Shown: positions 37,723 to 47,247 of the stretch, piece after piece
Numbering within the stretch: the first letter of the stretch is position 1
Layout: each line of letters opens with the position of its first letter
Assembly: GCF_002532045.1 (NCBI RefSeq)
Contig: NZ_NWTG01000002.1
Location: 434,001-498,000 of the forward strand
DNA from: Bradyrhizobium sp. C9
GTDB lineage: Bacteria > Pseudomonadota > Alphaproteobacteria > Rhizobiales > Xanthobacteraceae
Length of the DNA: 64,000 nucleotides
Direction: 5' to 3'
The notes under the pieces: model-generated
Databases searched by the model: none
What the model saw: the letters and a program-made list of their open reading frames with translations, nothing else
What the model was told of the DNA's origin: nothing
Made by a program: the position numbers and the translations under genes

Positions 37723-38730
37723 ATGGACGCACGCAAACTCGGTTCCACTGGCCCGGCGGTTTCGCTGATCGGCCTCGGCTGCATGGGCATGTCCGACTTC
37801 TACGGCCCGAGCGACCGCAGCGAGAGCATCGCCACCATCCATGCCGCGCTCGAGGCCGGCATCACGCTGCTCGACACCGGCGACTTCTACGGCATGGGCC
37901 ACAACGAGATGCTGATCGGCGAGGCGCTGAAGGGCCGCAGCCGCGACAATCTCGTGATCAGCGTCAAGTTCGGCGCGCTGCGCGATCGCAACTACGGCTT
38001 CCTCGGCTATGACTGCCGGCCCAATGCCGTGAAGAATTTCGTCGCCTATTCGCTGCAGCGGCTCGGCGTCGATCACATCGACATCTATCGCCCGGCGCGG
38101 CTCGATCCCAACGTGCCGATCGAGGAGACGGTCGGCGCGATGGCCGACATGATCAACGCCGGCTGGATCAGGCATATCGGCCTGTCCGAGGTCGGCTCCG
38201 ACACCATCCGCCGCGCCCACAAGGTGCATCCGATCGCCGATCTGCAGATCGAGTATTCGCTGATCTCGCGCGGCATCGAGACCGACATCCTGAAGACCTG
38301 CCGCGAGCTCGGCATCGGAATCACCGCCTACGGCGTGCTGGCGCGCGGGCTGATCAGCGGACACTGGTCGAAGGACCACGGCGGCGCGAAGGATTTCCGC
38401 CTGATGAGCCCGCGCTTCCAGGCCGGCAACATCGACACCAATCTCGCGCTCGCCGATCGGCTGCGCACCATCGCCGGCGAGATCGGCGCCTCTCCGGCGC
38501 AGGTCGCGATTGCCTGGGTCGCGGCACAGGGTACGGACATCGTGCCGCTGGTCGGCGCGCGGCGGCGCGAGCGGCTGACCGAGGCGCTCGGCGCACTCGA
38601 CGTGAGGTTGACCGCGGCGCATCTCGCCGCACTCGCCGAAGCGTTTCCGCCTGGCGCGGCCGCCGGCGGACGCTATCCGGAGGAGCATCTGCGGCACATG
38701 GACAGCGAGAAGCCCGCGGCGGCCTCGTAA
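37723..38730 (+). CDS. Aldo/keto reductase lacking the catalytic histidine
   Basis: A 335-residue TIM-barrel oxidoreductase of the AKR superfamily. Of the catalytic tetrad Asp51, Tyr56 ([14 protein letters not shown]) and Lys82 ([10 protein letters not shown]) are present, but the usual His (as in YYQHRVDP) is replaced: [15 protein letters not shown] has Ala125 at that position. The C-terminal cofactor-binding region ([22 protein letters not shown]) is intact, so NADPH binding is likely. ATG 37723 is used; the frame is open upstream through the operator. Divergent from a LysR gene. Substrate unknown. Confidence 0.88.
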   Translation: MDARKLGSTGPAVSLIGLGCMGMSDFYGPSDRSESIATIHAALEAGITLLDTGDFYGMGHNEMLIGEALKGRSRDNLVISVKFGALRDRNYGFLGYDCRPNAVKNFVAYSLQRLGVDHIDIYRPARLDPNVPIEETVGAMADMINAGWIRHIGLSEVGSDTIRRAHKVHPIADLQIEYSLISRGIETDILKTCRELGIGITAYGVLARGLISGHWSKDHGGAKDFRLMSPRFQAGNIDTNLALADRLRTIAGEIGASPAQVAIAWVAAQGTDIVPLVGARRRERLTEALGALDVRLTAAHLAALAEAFPPGAAAGGRYPEEHLRHMDSEKPAAAS

Positions 38731-38770
38731 CGTCTAGAGCGAGATGATTTTATCGCGAATCGGCGGAGCG

Positions 38771-38924
38771 CTCCTCCTCACCTCGCCCCGCGTGCGGGGA
38801 GAGGTCGGAACGCATCGTTAGATGCGTTCCGGGTGAGGGGGAGTCTCCGCGAATACATCTGTTGCCGGATATGCGGAGGCAGCCCCTCACCCCAACCCTC
38901 TCCCCGCAAGAGCGGGGCGAGGGA
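38771..38924. repeat. Composite C-rich repeat region (CCTCACC...CCCTCTCCCCGC)
   Basis: Segments CCTCACCTCGCCCCGCGTGC and CCGCAAGAGCGGGGCGAGGG, and GGTGAGGGGGAGTC and CCCCTCACCCCAACCC, form nested inverted pairs across about 150 bp, with AACGCATC/GATGCGTT inside. It lies between the aldo-keto reductase and the E1-like gene (convergent) and has no coding potential. Confidence 0.7.
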
Positions 38925-38968
38925 GCGCAGTGCCGTCGCGCTCGCTATCCAAGCTAATCTCGTCCCGT

Positions 38969-39769
38969 TCAGAGATGCCCGCTCAGATCGGTGATCCCTG
39001 GTGCATCACCATTGAGCGGGTTCTGCGGATCGCGCGCGTAGCGCAGGGTTTCGAACCGCATCGCGCGCGCATCCACCATCAGGAGGCGGCCGACCAGGCC
39101 TTCGCCGAAGCCGACGATCTCGCGGATCGCCTCCAGTGCCATCATCGATCCCATGAGGCCGGCCAGCGCGCCCATCACGCCGGCCTCGGCGCAGGCCGGC
39201 ACCGTGCCCGGCGGTGGCGCCTCCGGGAACAGGCAGCGATAGGTCGGGTTGAAGGCGCCGTCCGCGTTCTTCTCATGCGCGCGGATCGTGGTCAGCGAAC
39301 CGTCGAACTGCCCGAGTGCGGCCGTGATCAGCGGCCGTTTCGCGAGGAAGCAGGCATCCGCGACGAGGTAGCGCGTTTCGAAATTATCGGAGCCGTCGAG
39401 CACGAGATCGTAATTTCCGATCAGCGCCATCGCATTGTCGGCGGTGAGCCGCATCGGATGCGCCTCGAACGCCACATGCGGGTTGAGCGCATGGATCTGC
39501 GCCGCCGCGCTGTCGACCTTGCGCTTGCCGATGTCGGATGTCGTATGGATGATCTGGCGCTGCAGATTGGACAGCGAGACGATGTCGTCATCGATCACGC
39601 CGAGCCGGCCGACGCCGGCGGCCGCCAGATACATCAGCACCGGCGCGCCAAGACCGCCGGCGCCGATCACCAGCACCGACGCCTTTTTCAGCGCATTCTG
39701 GCCGGGGCCGCCCACCTCGCGCAGCACGATGTGGCGGGCATAGCGTTCAAGTTCGTCGGCACTGAGCAT
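38969..39769 (-). CDS. MoeB/ThiF/HesA-type adenylyltransferase
   Basis: An E1-like enzyme of 266 residues that adenylates the C-terminus of a ubiquitin-like sulfur carrier (MoaD or ThiS type). The ATP-binding motif is VLVIGAGGLGAPVLMYLAAAGVGRLGVIDDD, followed by LSNLQRQIIHTTSDIG and LDGSDNFETRYLVAD. The catalytic Cys region PACAEAGVMGALAG is retained. The zinc tetracysteine of typical family members is broken: PTYRC replaces PCYRC and RDPQNPLNG replaces the usual CPVCG. No rhodanese domain. The carrier partner is not in this window. Confidence 0.87.
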   Translation of the reverse strand: MLSADELERYARHIVLREVGGPGQNALKKASVLVIGAGGLGAPVLMYLAAAGVGRLGVIDDDIVSLSNLQRQIIHTTSDIGKRKVDSAAAQIHALNPHVAFEAHPMRLTADNAMALIGNYDLVLDGSDNFETRYLVADACFLAKRPLITAALGQFDGSLTTIRAHEKNADGAFNPTYRCLFPEAPPPGTVPACAEAGVMGALAGLMGSMMALEAIREIVGFGEGLVGRLLMVDARAMRFETLRYARDPQNPLNGDAPGITDLSGHL

Positions 39770-39880
39770 CTCGATGTCCTGCGCGCTGTTCCCTGAACCG
39801 GAGCGCGGTTGTTGCCGACCAAGCAGATGTGCTTAATTGCGTGGACGTCAATGGTATCAGTCATTTCCCCCGGATTTGTC

Positions 39881-41254
39881 ATGAGATTGGTGCTTTCGGC
39901 AACATTGATGGTCGCGGCCGTAATGGTCGCAGGTATGGGCGCTGCGCAGGCCCAGTTGACGCCGCCGACGACAGCCGGGGCCAAGCCGAAGACGGTGACG
40001 ACGGTACCGGTCCGCCCCGCTTTGCAGAAGCCGGAGGATACCGCCAATGCCATGGCGCAGGCCGAGCGGCTGGCGCTGCAATCCGATCTCGCCTGGGTCG
40101 GCGAATATAATGGTGCGATCACCGGCGACGTCAGCGAGCGCATGGTCAATGCGATCAAGGAATTCCAGAAGAACCGCGGCGGCAAGCCGACCGGCGTGCT
40201 GAACCCGCAGGAGCGCGGCATGCTCGCCGACACCGCGCGGCGGAAGCAGGAGAGCGTCGGCTGGAGGGTCGTCACCGAGCCTGCCACCGGAGCGCGGCTC
40301 GGCATTCCCACAAAACTGGTGCCGCAACTCACCAGCGACGCCTCCGGCGCCAAATGGACCTCGCCGACCGGCACTGTCCAGGTGCAGCTCGCCCGGCGCA
40401 AGGAAGCGAACCCGACCACCGCAAAGCTTGCCGAGCAGGAAAAGAAGGAGCCGGCCGGCCGCACCATCGACTACACCGTGGTGAAGCCGGATTTCTTCGT
40501 GCTCTCGGGCATGCAGGGGCTGAAGAAATTCTATCTGCGCGGCACCTTGAAGGGTGATGAAGTCCGCATCCTCACCATTCTCTACGACCAGGCGATGCAG
40601 ACCACCGTCGAGCCGGTGGTGATCGCGATGTCGAGCGCCTTCAACGCATTTCCATCAGGCGTGCAGGCCGGCCCGCCACCGCGCAAGACCGTCGAATATG
40701 CCACCGGCGTCGTGGTCAGCGACGATGGCGCAATCGTCACCGATCGCATCGCGACCGACGACTGCATCGCGCTGACGATCCCGGGCTACGGCAACGCCGA
40801 TCGGGTCGCCGCGGACAAGGAGCACGATCTCGCTTTGCTGCGCATCTATGGCGCACGCGGGCTGAAGCCGCTCAACATCGCGGGCCAGGCGATGCAGACC
40901 GCGCTCGACGTCACCGGCATCGCCGATCCGCAGAACCAGGGCGGCGGCGCGGCCGCGAGCAGCGTCAAGGCCTCGGTGGCGCAACTCGGCGGCGGCGATC
41001 AGGCGCTGTCACCGCCGCCGGCGATCGGGTTCTCCGGTGCGGCAGCACTCGACGGCGGCGGCAAGTTTGCCGGCATCGCGGTGCTGAAGCCGGTCGTCGT
41101 CGCAGGGCCCGCGAACGCGGCACCGCCGGCGCAGGCGGCATTAGTGCCGGCCGACACGGTGCGCAGCTTCCTGAAGGCGCACGGCGTCAACCCGTCGGGC
41201 GAATCGGCGGACGCCAAGGCCGCCGTGGTCCGCGTGATCTGCGTCAGGAAGTAG
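39881..41254 (+). CDS. Peptidoglycan-binding/degenerate trypsin-like exported protein
   Basis: A 457-residue exported protein. MRLVLSATLMVAAVMVAGMGAAQAQ is a signal peptide with cleavage after AQA. A peptidoglycan-binding-type module (LALQSDLAWVGEYNGAITGDVSERMVNAIKEFQKNRGG) lies at about 60-110. The C-terminal half has the trypsin/HtrA fold pattern: GVVVSDDGAIVTDRIATDD, KEHDLALLRI and GFSGAAALDGGG. The Asp and Ser are kept, but His is replaced by Arg (TDRIA in place of the usual NHVV), so proteolysis is doubtful. ATG 39881 is preferred to ATG 39851. Confidence 0.8.
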   Translation: MRLVLSATLMVAAVMVAGMGAAQAQLTPPTTAGAKPKTVTTVPVRPALQKPEDTANAMAQAERLALQSDLAWVGEYNGAITGDVSERMVNAIKEFQKNRGGKPTGVLNPQERGMLADTARRKQESVGWRVVTEPATGARLGIPTKLVPQLTSDASGAKWTSPTGTVQVQLARRKEANPTTAKLAEQEKKEPAGRTIDYTVVKPDFFVLSGMQGLKKFYLRGTLKGDEVRILTILYDQAMQTTVEPVVIAMSSAFNAFPSGVQAGPPPRKTVEYATGVVVSDDGAIVTDRIATDDCIALTIPGYGNADRVAADKEHDLALLRIYGARGLKPLNIAGQAMQTALDVTGIADPQNQGGGAAASSVKASVAQLGGGDQALSPPPAIGFSGAAALDGGGKFAGIAVLKPVVVAGPANAAPPAQAALVPADTVRSFLKAHGVNPSGESADAKAAVVRVICVRK

Positions 41255-41500
41255 GATGCTGTCATCGCCCGCGCATGCGGGCGATAGGGCATTCCAGAGA
41301 CTCCTGTGATTCAGCCACGGCTCTTCCCACACACGTCGTCCTGGCGAAAGCCAGGACCCATAACCACCGCATTCAGCGATGGAACCGGTCGCGGCCCCAA
41401 CGTCGCACAACAGTGAGATTTGGGGTAATGGGTCCTGGCTTTCGCCAGGACGACGTTGGGGATGGTGCTCGGTTCAGCCTGTCAAGCAGCGTAGTCGGCG
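41255..41500. other. Intergenic region with family E repeat
   Basis: 246 bp between two convergent genes. A short CTGTCATCGCCCGCGCATG/GGGCGATAG hairpin follows the stop of the exported protein and could act as a terminator. The rest is the family E repeat. Confidence 0.5.
41334..41455. repeat. Family E inverted repeat (CGTCGTCCTGGCGAAAGCCA...)
   Basis: 27 bp perfect arms, CGTCGTCCTGGCGAAAGCCA then GGACCCA on the left and the exact complement on the right ending at 41455, with about 68 bp between. The organisation matches 36545-36667 with C-to-T type differences in the arms. Confidence 0.88.
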
Positions 41501-43186
41501 TCACCTCAGCGCAAACCGCACGCCGGCGCGGGCGAGACCACCGGCGATGCCGACCGGCGTGCCGTCGGCGCGCCAGCAGGCTGCACCCGACATCGTGCCG
41601 TCACCATGGAACTGGATCGCGTTCATCCCGCCGGCGACCGTCGGCACCACCTGCACCTTGTGGCCCTTCGCTGACAGCGCCGCGCGGATGCTCTCCGGCA
41701 CCGCCTGCTCGAGCTCCAGCGCGTTGCCTTCGGTCCACACCCGCGGCGCCTCGACCGCCTCCTGCAGCTCCATGCCGTGATCGATCAGGTTGATCAGCGC
41801 CTGCATCGCGCTCGGGAAGATGCGCTTTCCGCCGGGCAGGCCGAGCGCGTAAACCAGTTTGCCGTCGCGCAGCGCCATCATCGGCGACATCGAGGTGGTG
41901 ACGCGCTTGCCTGCGGCGAGCGACAGCGCATGCCCCGGCCGCGGATCGAACAGGTTCATGTAATTGTTCGGCACGGTGCCGAGGCCCGGGATCAGGATCT
42001 TGGCCCCGAACAGATTGTTGATGGTCTGGGTGGTCGCGACCACGTTGCCCATCGCATCCGCTGCCGTCATGTGCGTGGTGTGCGCGCTTTCGAGCTGGGT
42101 GACGCCGGCGCTCCAGGCCTGCGCGAGGTCGGGATCGATCGCGCGGCGGCGCTCGTCGGCATAGACCTTCGAGGTCAGCCGCTCTACCGGGACGTTGATA
42201 TAGGCGGGATCGCCGCTCGCGGCCGCGCGATCGGCAAAGGCGATCTTCAGCACCTCGGCGAGATAATGGATCGTCTCGGTCGTGCCGAAGCCGAGGCGCG
42301 CGATGTCATAGCCTTCGAGGATGTTGAGCATCTGCGTGATGTGCACGCCTGACGCTGCCGGCGGCGGCGGACCGAGGATTTCCCAGCCGCGGTAGTCGCA
42401 GCGGATCGGCTGCCGCTCGACGGTCTTGTAGGTCGCAAGATCCTCTTGCGCGATGAAGCCGCCATGCTTCTTCATGTAGTCGACCAGGATGTCGCCAAGC
42501 GGCCCCTGATAGAGCGCGTTGTCACCGTGGTCGGCGATGTATTTCAGCGTCTCGGCATATTCAGCCTGCACCACGCGCTCGCCCGGCTTCAGCGGGGTGC
42601 CGCCAGGCAGATAGATTGCCGCGATCGGCTTGTCCTTTAGCATCTCCTCGGCGCCGTCGGTGATGCATTCGTGCAAGTAAGGCGTCGCCGCATAGCCGCG
42701 CGCGGCATGCTTGATCGCGGGCTGCATCACGTCGGCGAGGCTCATGGTGCCGAAGCGGCGCAGCGTCTCGCACCAGGCTTTCAGCGAGCCCGGCACCGCG
42801 ACCGCCTTCGGCCCGTTCAAATTCTCGTTGCCGACGGTGTCGAACACGTCATGCGCCGAACCGGGCTTCGAGGTGTAGGTATCCGGCTTCACCGCCTTCG
42901 GCACCGTGCTCTGGCCGTCGATGAAGCGATGGCTGCCGTCGGCGAGGCGGATATGCGCCATGCCGCCGCCGATGATGCCGACCATCATCGGCTCGACCAC
43001 GGTCAGCGTGAACAAAGTGGCGATCGCCGCGTCGATCGCGTTGCCGCCGGCAGCGAGCATCTCGGCGCCGGCGCTCGATGCCAGCGGATGATTGCTCACC
43101 ACCATGCCGCGGCTGCTGGTGGCCGGCTGCTTCTCGCACTGAAAGCTTGTCGCGGCGCGATCGCGCCAGTTGCCGTTCATCGCCAT
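41501..43186 (-). CDS. Gamma-glutamyltransferase-family Ntn hydrolase
   Basis: A 561-residue N-terminal nucleophile amidohydrolase of the GGT family. The autoprocessing nucleophile Thr is in ESAHTTHMTAADAMGNVVATTQTINN, and the substrate-binding segments GGGMAHIRLADG, GPKAVAVPGSLKAW and RVTTSMSPMMAL are visible. Family members hydrolyse gamma-glutamyl peptides or related amides such as oxamate. Unlike classical GGT there is no signal peptide (MAMNGNWRDRAATSFQCEKQ), so a cytoplasmic location is predicted. Start ATG 43186 or ATG 43180 are equally likely. Confidence 0.9.
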   Translation of the reverse strand: MAMNGNWRDRAATSFQCEKQPATSSRGMVVSNHPLASSAGAEMLAAGGNAIDAAIATLFTLTVVEPMMVGIIGGGMAHIRLADGSHRFIDGQSTVPKAVKPDTYTSKPGSAHDVFDTVGNENLNGPKAVAVPGSLKAWCETLRRFGTMSLADVMQPAIKHAARGYAATPYLHECITDGAEEMLKDKPIAAIYLPGGTPLKPGERVVQAEYAETLKYIADHGDNALYQGPLGDILVDYMKKHGGFIAQEDLATYKTVERQPIRCDYRGWEILGPPPPAASGVHITQMLNILEGYDIARLGFGTTETIHYLAEVLKIAFADRAAASGDPAYINVPVERLTSKVYADERRRAIDPDLAQAWSAGVTQLESAHTTHMTAADAMGNVVATTQTINNLFGAKILIPGLGTVPNNYMNLFDPRPGHALSLAAGKRVTTSMSPMMALRDGKLVYALGLPGGKRIFPSAMQALINLIDHGMELQEAVEAPRVWTEGNALELEQAVPESIRAALSAKGHKVQVVPTVAGGMNAIQFHGDGTMSGAACWRADGTPVGIAGGLARAGVRFALR

Positions 43187-43288
43187 TGTGTTCTCGTTGT
43201 TGATGGAGCGATGGGGCCCATGTTCTGCGGCCTCGCATCCGCGGTCAAGCCGCCGCGAATTCCCTCACGGCGGCATTCGCAAGCGAGG

Positions 43289-43852
43289 TCACGTCGCCGG
43301 GCGATCACGCAGCCAGGTTTCGCGCGTGACCTTCCACTTCTCCGCCCGGGACTCGCCATTGTGGTGCGGAAGCTCGACGAAGCCGACGAATTCGGCTCCG
43401 GTCTTCTGCTTGACCCGGCGCGAGGCGACGTTGGACTGCGCGTTGCAGACGTGGAAATGATCGAGGCCGAGCGTCAGGAAGGCGAAATCATTCACCGCGG
43501 CGATCGCCTCGGTCATGAGACCCTGATTCCAGAAGGGCTCGGCAAGCCAGAAGCCGCGATTGCCCTTGCGGCCCTCGGCGCGCGGCCGGAAGTTGATGTT
43601 GCCGATCGCCTCGCCATCACCGGCGCGCAGCACCAGCACCCATTGATAGCTTTCCTCGCCGGCCGCGATCTTGTCCAGCTCGCGCTTGATGAAACTTTCC
43701 GCGCCGTCGTCAGGATAGGGCCACGGCACCACCGTGGCGAGCGTCCTGATCACGTTCCAATTGTTGAAGTGACGTTGAATCGCCGCGGCATCCGACAGCG
43801 CAAGCGGCCGCAGGATCAGGCGCCGCGTCTCGATGCGTGGCGTCTCGAACAT
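43289..43852 (-). CDS. GNAT-family N-acetyltransferase (RimJ/RimL type)
   Basis: A 187-residue acetyltransferase of the RimJ/RimL group: MFETPRIETRRLILRPLALSDAAAIQRHFNNWNV opens the fold, GFWLAEPFWNQGLMTEAIAAVNDFAF is motif A with the acetyl-CoA loop (WNQGLMT), and HVCNAQSNVASRRVKQKTGAEFVG is motif B. It starts 1 bp after the mutM stop, so it is likely co-transcribed with mutM. Upstream in-frame codons lie within mutM and are excluded. Substrate not assignable. Confidence 0.88.
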   Translation of the reverse strand: MFETPRIETRRLILRPLALSDAAAIQRHFNNWNVIRTLATVVPWPYPDDGAESFIKRELDKIAAGEESYQWVLVLRAGDGEAIGNINFRPRAEGRKGNRGFWLAEPFWNQGLMTEAIAAVNDFAFLTLGLDHFHVCNAQSNVASRRVKQKTGAEFVGFVELPHHNGESRAEKWKVTRETWLRDRPAT

Positions 43853-43853
43853 G

Positions 43854-44735
43854 TTACTTCTGGCACTTCGGGCACCAGAACGTGGAGCGGCCGTTCTGGG
43901 TGAAACGCCTGACGATGCCCCCGCAGCCTGACGTGCGGCATGTCTCGCCTTCACGGTCATAGACCTGGAACGAATGCTGGAAGTAGCCGAGATCGCCGTT
44001 GGTCAGTCGATGGTCGCTGATCGAGGAACCGCCGGCCTTGATCGCCTGGTTGAGCACCGAATGGATCGCATCGACGAGACGTTTGGCGTGGTCGGTGGGC
44101 TCGGCTTTCTTCGTCGCCAGCGTCGCGGCCAATCGCCGCGGCGACAGATGCGAGCGAAACAGCGCCTCGCAGACATAGATGTTGCCAAGTCCGGCCACCA
44201 CGCGCTGATCGAGCAGCGCGGCCTTCAGGCTGGTCTTCTTGTTGTGGCAGGAACGCGCCAGCATCGCCGCGTCGAATTCGTTGCCGAGCGGCTCTGGCCC
44301 GAGCCCCTTCAGCAGCGGTTCGTCCTCGATCGCGTTGCGGGCGATGATCTTCATGTAGCCGAAGCGCCTGGGATCGTTGAACACGACCGCCGCGCCCGAC
44401 GACATGTAGAACACGACGTGATCATGCGCGCGATCGTCGCTACGCGGATGGTGGAATTGCCCCGGCGCCGCCGCGCCCTCCTGCTTCAGCACGCGGAACG
44501 AGCCCGACATGCCCAGATGCATCAGCAGCACGTCGCCGGAGTTCAGGTCCGCCATCAGATATTTGGCACGGCGGCCGAGCCCGGTGATGGTCTGGCCCTC
44601 GAGGCGGGCGATAAAGTCTTTTTGAAACGGAAACCGCAAATCCTTGCGGCGGGCCTCGGCCTTGAGGATTTTGGAGCCTTCCATGGCCGGTTGCAGGCCG
44701 CGGCGGACGGTCTCGACTTCGGGTAATTCCGGCAT
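43854..44735 (-). CDS. mutM: Formamidopyrimidine-DNA glycosylase MutM (Fpg)
   Basis: Bifunctional glycosylase/AP lyase of 293 residues removing 8-oxoguanine and FapyG. The mature N-terminus is the catalytic Pro of [12 protein letters not shown], with Glu next to it; Lys of the void-filling loop region [12 protein letters not shown] and the C-terminal zinc finger ([26 protein letters not shown]) are intact. ATG 44735 is chosen over ATG 44744 so that Pro becomes residue 1 after Met removal. Divergent from ubiE with a repeat between. Confidence 0.96.
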   Translation of the reverse strand: MPELPEVETVRRGLQPAMEGSKILKAEARRKDLRFPFQKDFIARLEGQTITGLGRRAKYLMADLNSGDVLLMHLGMSGSFRVLKQEGAAAPGQFHHPRSDDRAHDHVVFYMSSGAAVVFNDPRRFGYMKIIARNAIEDEPLLKGLGPEPLGNEFDAAMLARSCHNKKTSLKAALLDQRVVAGLGNIYVCEALFRSHLSPRRLAATLATKKAEPTDHAKRLVDAIHSVLNQAIKAGGSSISDHRLTNGDLGYFQHSFQVYDREGETCRTSGCGGIVRRFTQNGRSTFWCPKCQK

Positions 44736-44802
44736 GGCAGGCATTCACCTTTTGGAAGTGACGTGATAGCGCCATTGCGGCCGCCGCGCTATGGTCTGGC
44801 TG

Positions 44803-44852
44803 GAGCGTTTTCGAGCGAAGTGGACACCGGTTCGCGCCAGGAAAACGCGACC
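44803..44852. repeat. Family B palindromic repeat (GCGTTTTC...GAAAACGC)
   Basis: GAGCGTTTTCGAGCGAAGTGG, then ACACCGGTTCGC, then CAGGAAAACGCGACC. The GCGTTTTC and GAAAACGC ends and CGAAG/CGGTTCG middle pair imperfectly. A sister copy is at 54725-54776. It lies just upstream of ubiE, in the mutM/ubiE divergent region. Confidence 0.8.
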
Positions 44853-44875
44853 AACAAGGGTTGAGAGTCTGAGTA

Positions 44876-45637
44876 ATGGATCGGCCGGATCAAACCACGC
44901 ATTTCGGCTTCAGGGACGTGCCCCTGGGCGAGAAGCAGACGCTGGTGAACGAGGTGTTTCACAGCGTAGCGTCGCGCTACGACCTGATGAACGATCTGAT
45001 GTCGGTAGGCCTGCACCGGGCCTGGAAGGACGTCATGATCACGACGCTCGACCCGCCGAAGGGCGACCAGCCGTTCGCACTGCTCGATGTCGCCGGCGGC
45101 ACCGGCGACATCTCGTTTCGGGCCGCCAAGACCGCGGGCGCCGGCTTCCATGCCACGGTCTGCGACATCAATACCGACATGCTCGCGGTCGGCCGCGAAC
45201 GCGCCACCAAGCAGCACCTCGATGACCGCGTGTCGTTCGTCGAGGGCAATGCCGAGGCATTGGGTTTCGCCGACCGCGCGTTCGACGCCTACACCATCGC
45301 GTTCGGCATCCGCAACGTGCCGCAGATCGACCTCGCGCTGCGCGAGGCCTACCGGGTGCTCAAGCCCGGCAGCCGCTTCCTGTGCCTGGAATTCTCCACT
45401 GTCGATGTGCCCGGCCTCGACCGGATCTACGACCTGTTCTCCTTCAAGGTGATCCCGCCGCTCGGCCGCGCCGTCACCGGTGACGCCGAGTCCTATCAAT
45501 ATCTCGTCGAGTCGATCCGCAAATTCCCGCGGCCGAGCGCGTTCGCCGACATGATCGGCGCCGCCGGCTTTTCGCGCGTGAAGTGGCAGAGCCTCTCCGG
45601 CGGCATCGTGGCGCTGCATTCGGGCTGGCGTTTGTGA
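44876..45637 (+). CDS. ubiE: Ubiquinone/menaquinone biosynthesis C-methyltransferase UbiE
   Basis: SAM-dependent C-methyltransferase of the ubiquinone pathway, 253 residues. The SAM motif is [17 protein letters not shown], and the family signatures [13 protein letters not shown] and [35 protein letters not shown] are intact. It acts on the 2-polyprenyl-6-methoxybenzoquinol intermediate at the membrane face. Its stop overlaps the ubiB start (GTGA), showing coupling of two ubiquinone genes. Confidence 0.96.
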   Translation: MDRPDQTTHFGFRDVPLGEKQTLVNEVFHSVASRYDLMNDLMSVGLHRAWKDVMITTLDPPKGDQPFALLDVAGGTGDISFRAAKTAGAGFHATVCDINTDMLAVGRERATKQHLDDRVSFVEGNAEALGFADRAFDAYTIAFGIRNVPQIDLALREAYRVLKPGSRFLCLEFSTVDVPGLDRIYDLFSFKVIPPLGRAVTGDAESYQYLVESIRKFPRPSAFADMIGAAGFSRVKWQSLSGGIVALHSGWRL

Positions 45638-47208
45638 TCTCTGCACTGACCCACATTTCGCGCCTTGCCCGCGCCGGTTTCGTGTTTGCGCGCGAGGGCG
45701 TGTTCGGCGTCGTCGATCCCGCGCTGGTGCCGCCGCCCGGGCAGCTCGCGCTGAAGCTGGCGCGGCTGATCGAGCGCCGCTCCGCCAAGTCAGGCCCACG
45801 GCTGTCGCGCGCGCTGACCCGGCTCGGGCCCGCCTACCTCAAGCTCGGGCAATTCCTCGCCACCCGGCCCGACGTGGTCGGCGTGGCGATGGCGCGCGAT
45901 CTCGAAGCCCTGCAAGACCGGCTGCCACCATTCGCGCAGGAAGAGGCCGAAGCCGTCCTCACGCAATCGCTGGAACGGCCGCTGTCGCAGGCCTTTGTGC
46001 ATCTGGGTCCGGCGGTTGCCGCAGCCTCGATCGCACAGGTGCATCGCGCCGAGGTCGAGCGCGACGGCGTGCGGCATCAGGTTGCAGTCAAGGTGCTCCG
46101 GCCCAATGTCGCCGCGCGCTTCCGCCGCGACCTCAGCGACTTCTTCTTTGTCGCGCACAAGGCCGAGGCGCATTCCGCCGAGGCGCGGCGCTTGCGGCTG
46201 ATCGAAGTCATCAACACGATGTCGCGTTCGGTCGCGATGGAGATGGACCTGCGGCTCGAGGCGGCCGCGCTGTCCGAGATGGCCGAGAACACCCGCGACG
46301 ATCCGGATTTCCGGGTGCCCGCGGTGGATTGGGATCGCACCGCGCACAGCGTGCTGACGATGGAGTGGATCGACGGCATCGCGCTGAACGATCACGCTCG
46401 CCTGGCGGAGGCCCAGGTCGACCTGCCGGACCTCGGCCGCAAGGTGATCCAGAGCTTCCTGCGCCACGCGCTGCGTGACGGCTTCTTCCACGCCGACATG
46501 CATCCCGGCAATCTGTTCCTCGACGACGCTGGCCGCCTCGTTGCGGTGGATTTCGGCATCATGGGGCGACTCGGGCTGAAGGAGCGGCGCTTCCTTGCCG
46601 AGATCCTGCTCGGCTTCATCACCCGCGACTACCGCCGCGTCGCCGAGGTGCATTTCGAGGCCGGCTATGTGCCGGGCCACCATTCGGTGGAGAATTTCGC
46701 GCAGGCGATCCGCGCCATCGGCGAGCCGATCCACAACCGCACCGCCGAGGAAATCTCGATGGCGAAGCTGTTGACGCTTCTGCTCGAGGTCACCGGCCTG
46801 TTCGACATGCAGACGCGGCCCGAACTGATCCTGCTGCAGAAGACCATGGTGGTGGTCGAGGGCGTGGCGCGCGGCTTCGATCCCAAGCTCGACATCTGGA
46901 AGATCGCAGACCCCGTGGTGCGCGAATGGATCACGCACAATCTCGGCCCGGCCGGCCGCATCCAGGGCGCGATATCGGGTGTGGGCGAGCTCAGCCGCGT
47001 CATCGCCAATTTGCCGTCGATCGCCAGCCGCGCCGTGACGGTGCTCGAGCAGCTCGAGACCATGACGCGGGAGGGCCACATGCTGTCGTCGGACTCGATC
47101 GACGAGATGGCCCGCGCCGAGGCCCGCAAGGCGCGGGTGCAGACCGTCGGCCTCTGGGTCATTGCCGCCGCCCTGATCGCGATCTTTTTCGCCATCCGCG
47201 CACATTGA
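45634..47208 (+). CDS. ubiB: Ubiquinone biosynthesis regulatory protein kinase UbiB
   Basis: Atypical ABC1/ADCK-type kinase-like ATPase of 524 residues needed for ubiquinone synthesis. Diagnostic features are the KxGQ motif ([14 protein letters not shown]), the Ala-rich loop [13 protein letters not shown], the catalytic-type segment [15 protein letters not shown] and the following DFG ([10 protein letters not shown]). Two C-terminal hydrophobic helices ([16 protein letters not shown]) anchor it in the inner membrane. GTG 45634 overlaps the ubiE stop. The coaBC start is 52 bp downstream. Confidence 0.95.
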   Translation: MISALTHISRLARAGFVFAREGVFGVVDPALVPPPGQLALKLARLIERRSAKSGPRLSRALTRLGPAYLKLGQFLATRPDVVGVAMARDLEALQDRLPPFAQEEAEAVLTQSLERPLSQAFVHLGPAVAAASIAQVHRAEVERDGVRHQVAVKVLRPNVAARFRRDLSDFFFVAHKAEAHSAEARRLRLIEVINTMSRSVAMEMDLRLEAAALSEMAENTRDDPDFRVPAVDWDRTAHSVLTMEWIDGIALNDHARLAEAQVDLPDLGRKVIQSFLRHALRDGFFHADMHPGNLFLDDAGRLVAVDFGIMGRLGLKERRFLAEILLGFITRDYRRVAEVHFEAGYVPGHHSVENFAQAIRAIGEPIHNRTAEEISMAKLLTLLLEVTGLFDMQTRPELILLQKTMVVVEGVARGFDPKLDIWKIADPVVREWITHNLGPAGRIQGAISGVGELSRVIANLPSIASRAVTVLEQLETMTREGHMLSSDSIDEMARAEARKARVQTVGLWVIAAALIAIFFAIRAH

Positions 47209-47224
47209 TTGCAATGCATGCATG

Positions 47225-47247
47225 ATATGATAGCATCGCTATCATAT
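47225..47247. promoter_or_regulatory. Perfect palindromic operator candidate for coaBC
   Basis: ATATGATAGC-ATC-GCTATCATAT: two perfect 10 bp arms with a 3 bp spacer, ending 13 bp before the coaBC start codon. It contains TGATAGCA and GCTATCA half-sites of the kind reported for the Neisseria FitAB operator, and overlaps a possible -10 element TATGAT (47226-47231). The protein encoded just downstream carries a FitA-like DNA-binding domain. Confidence 0.75.
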
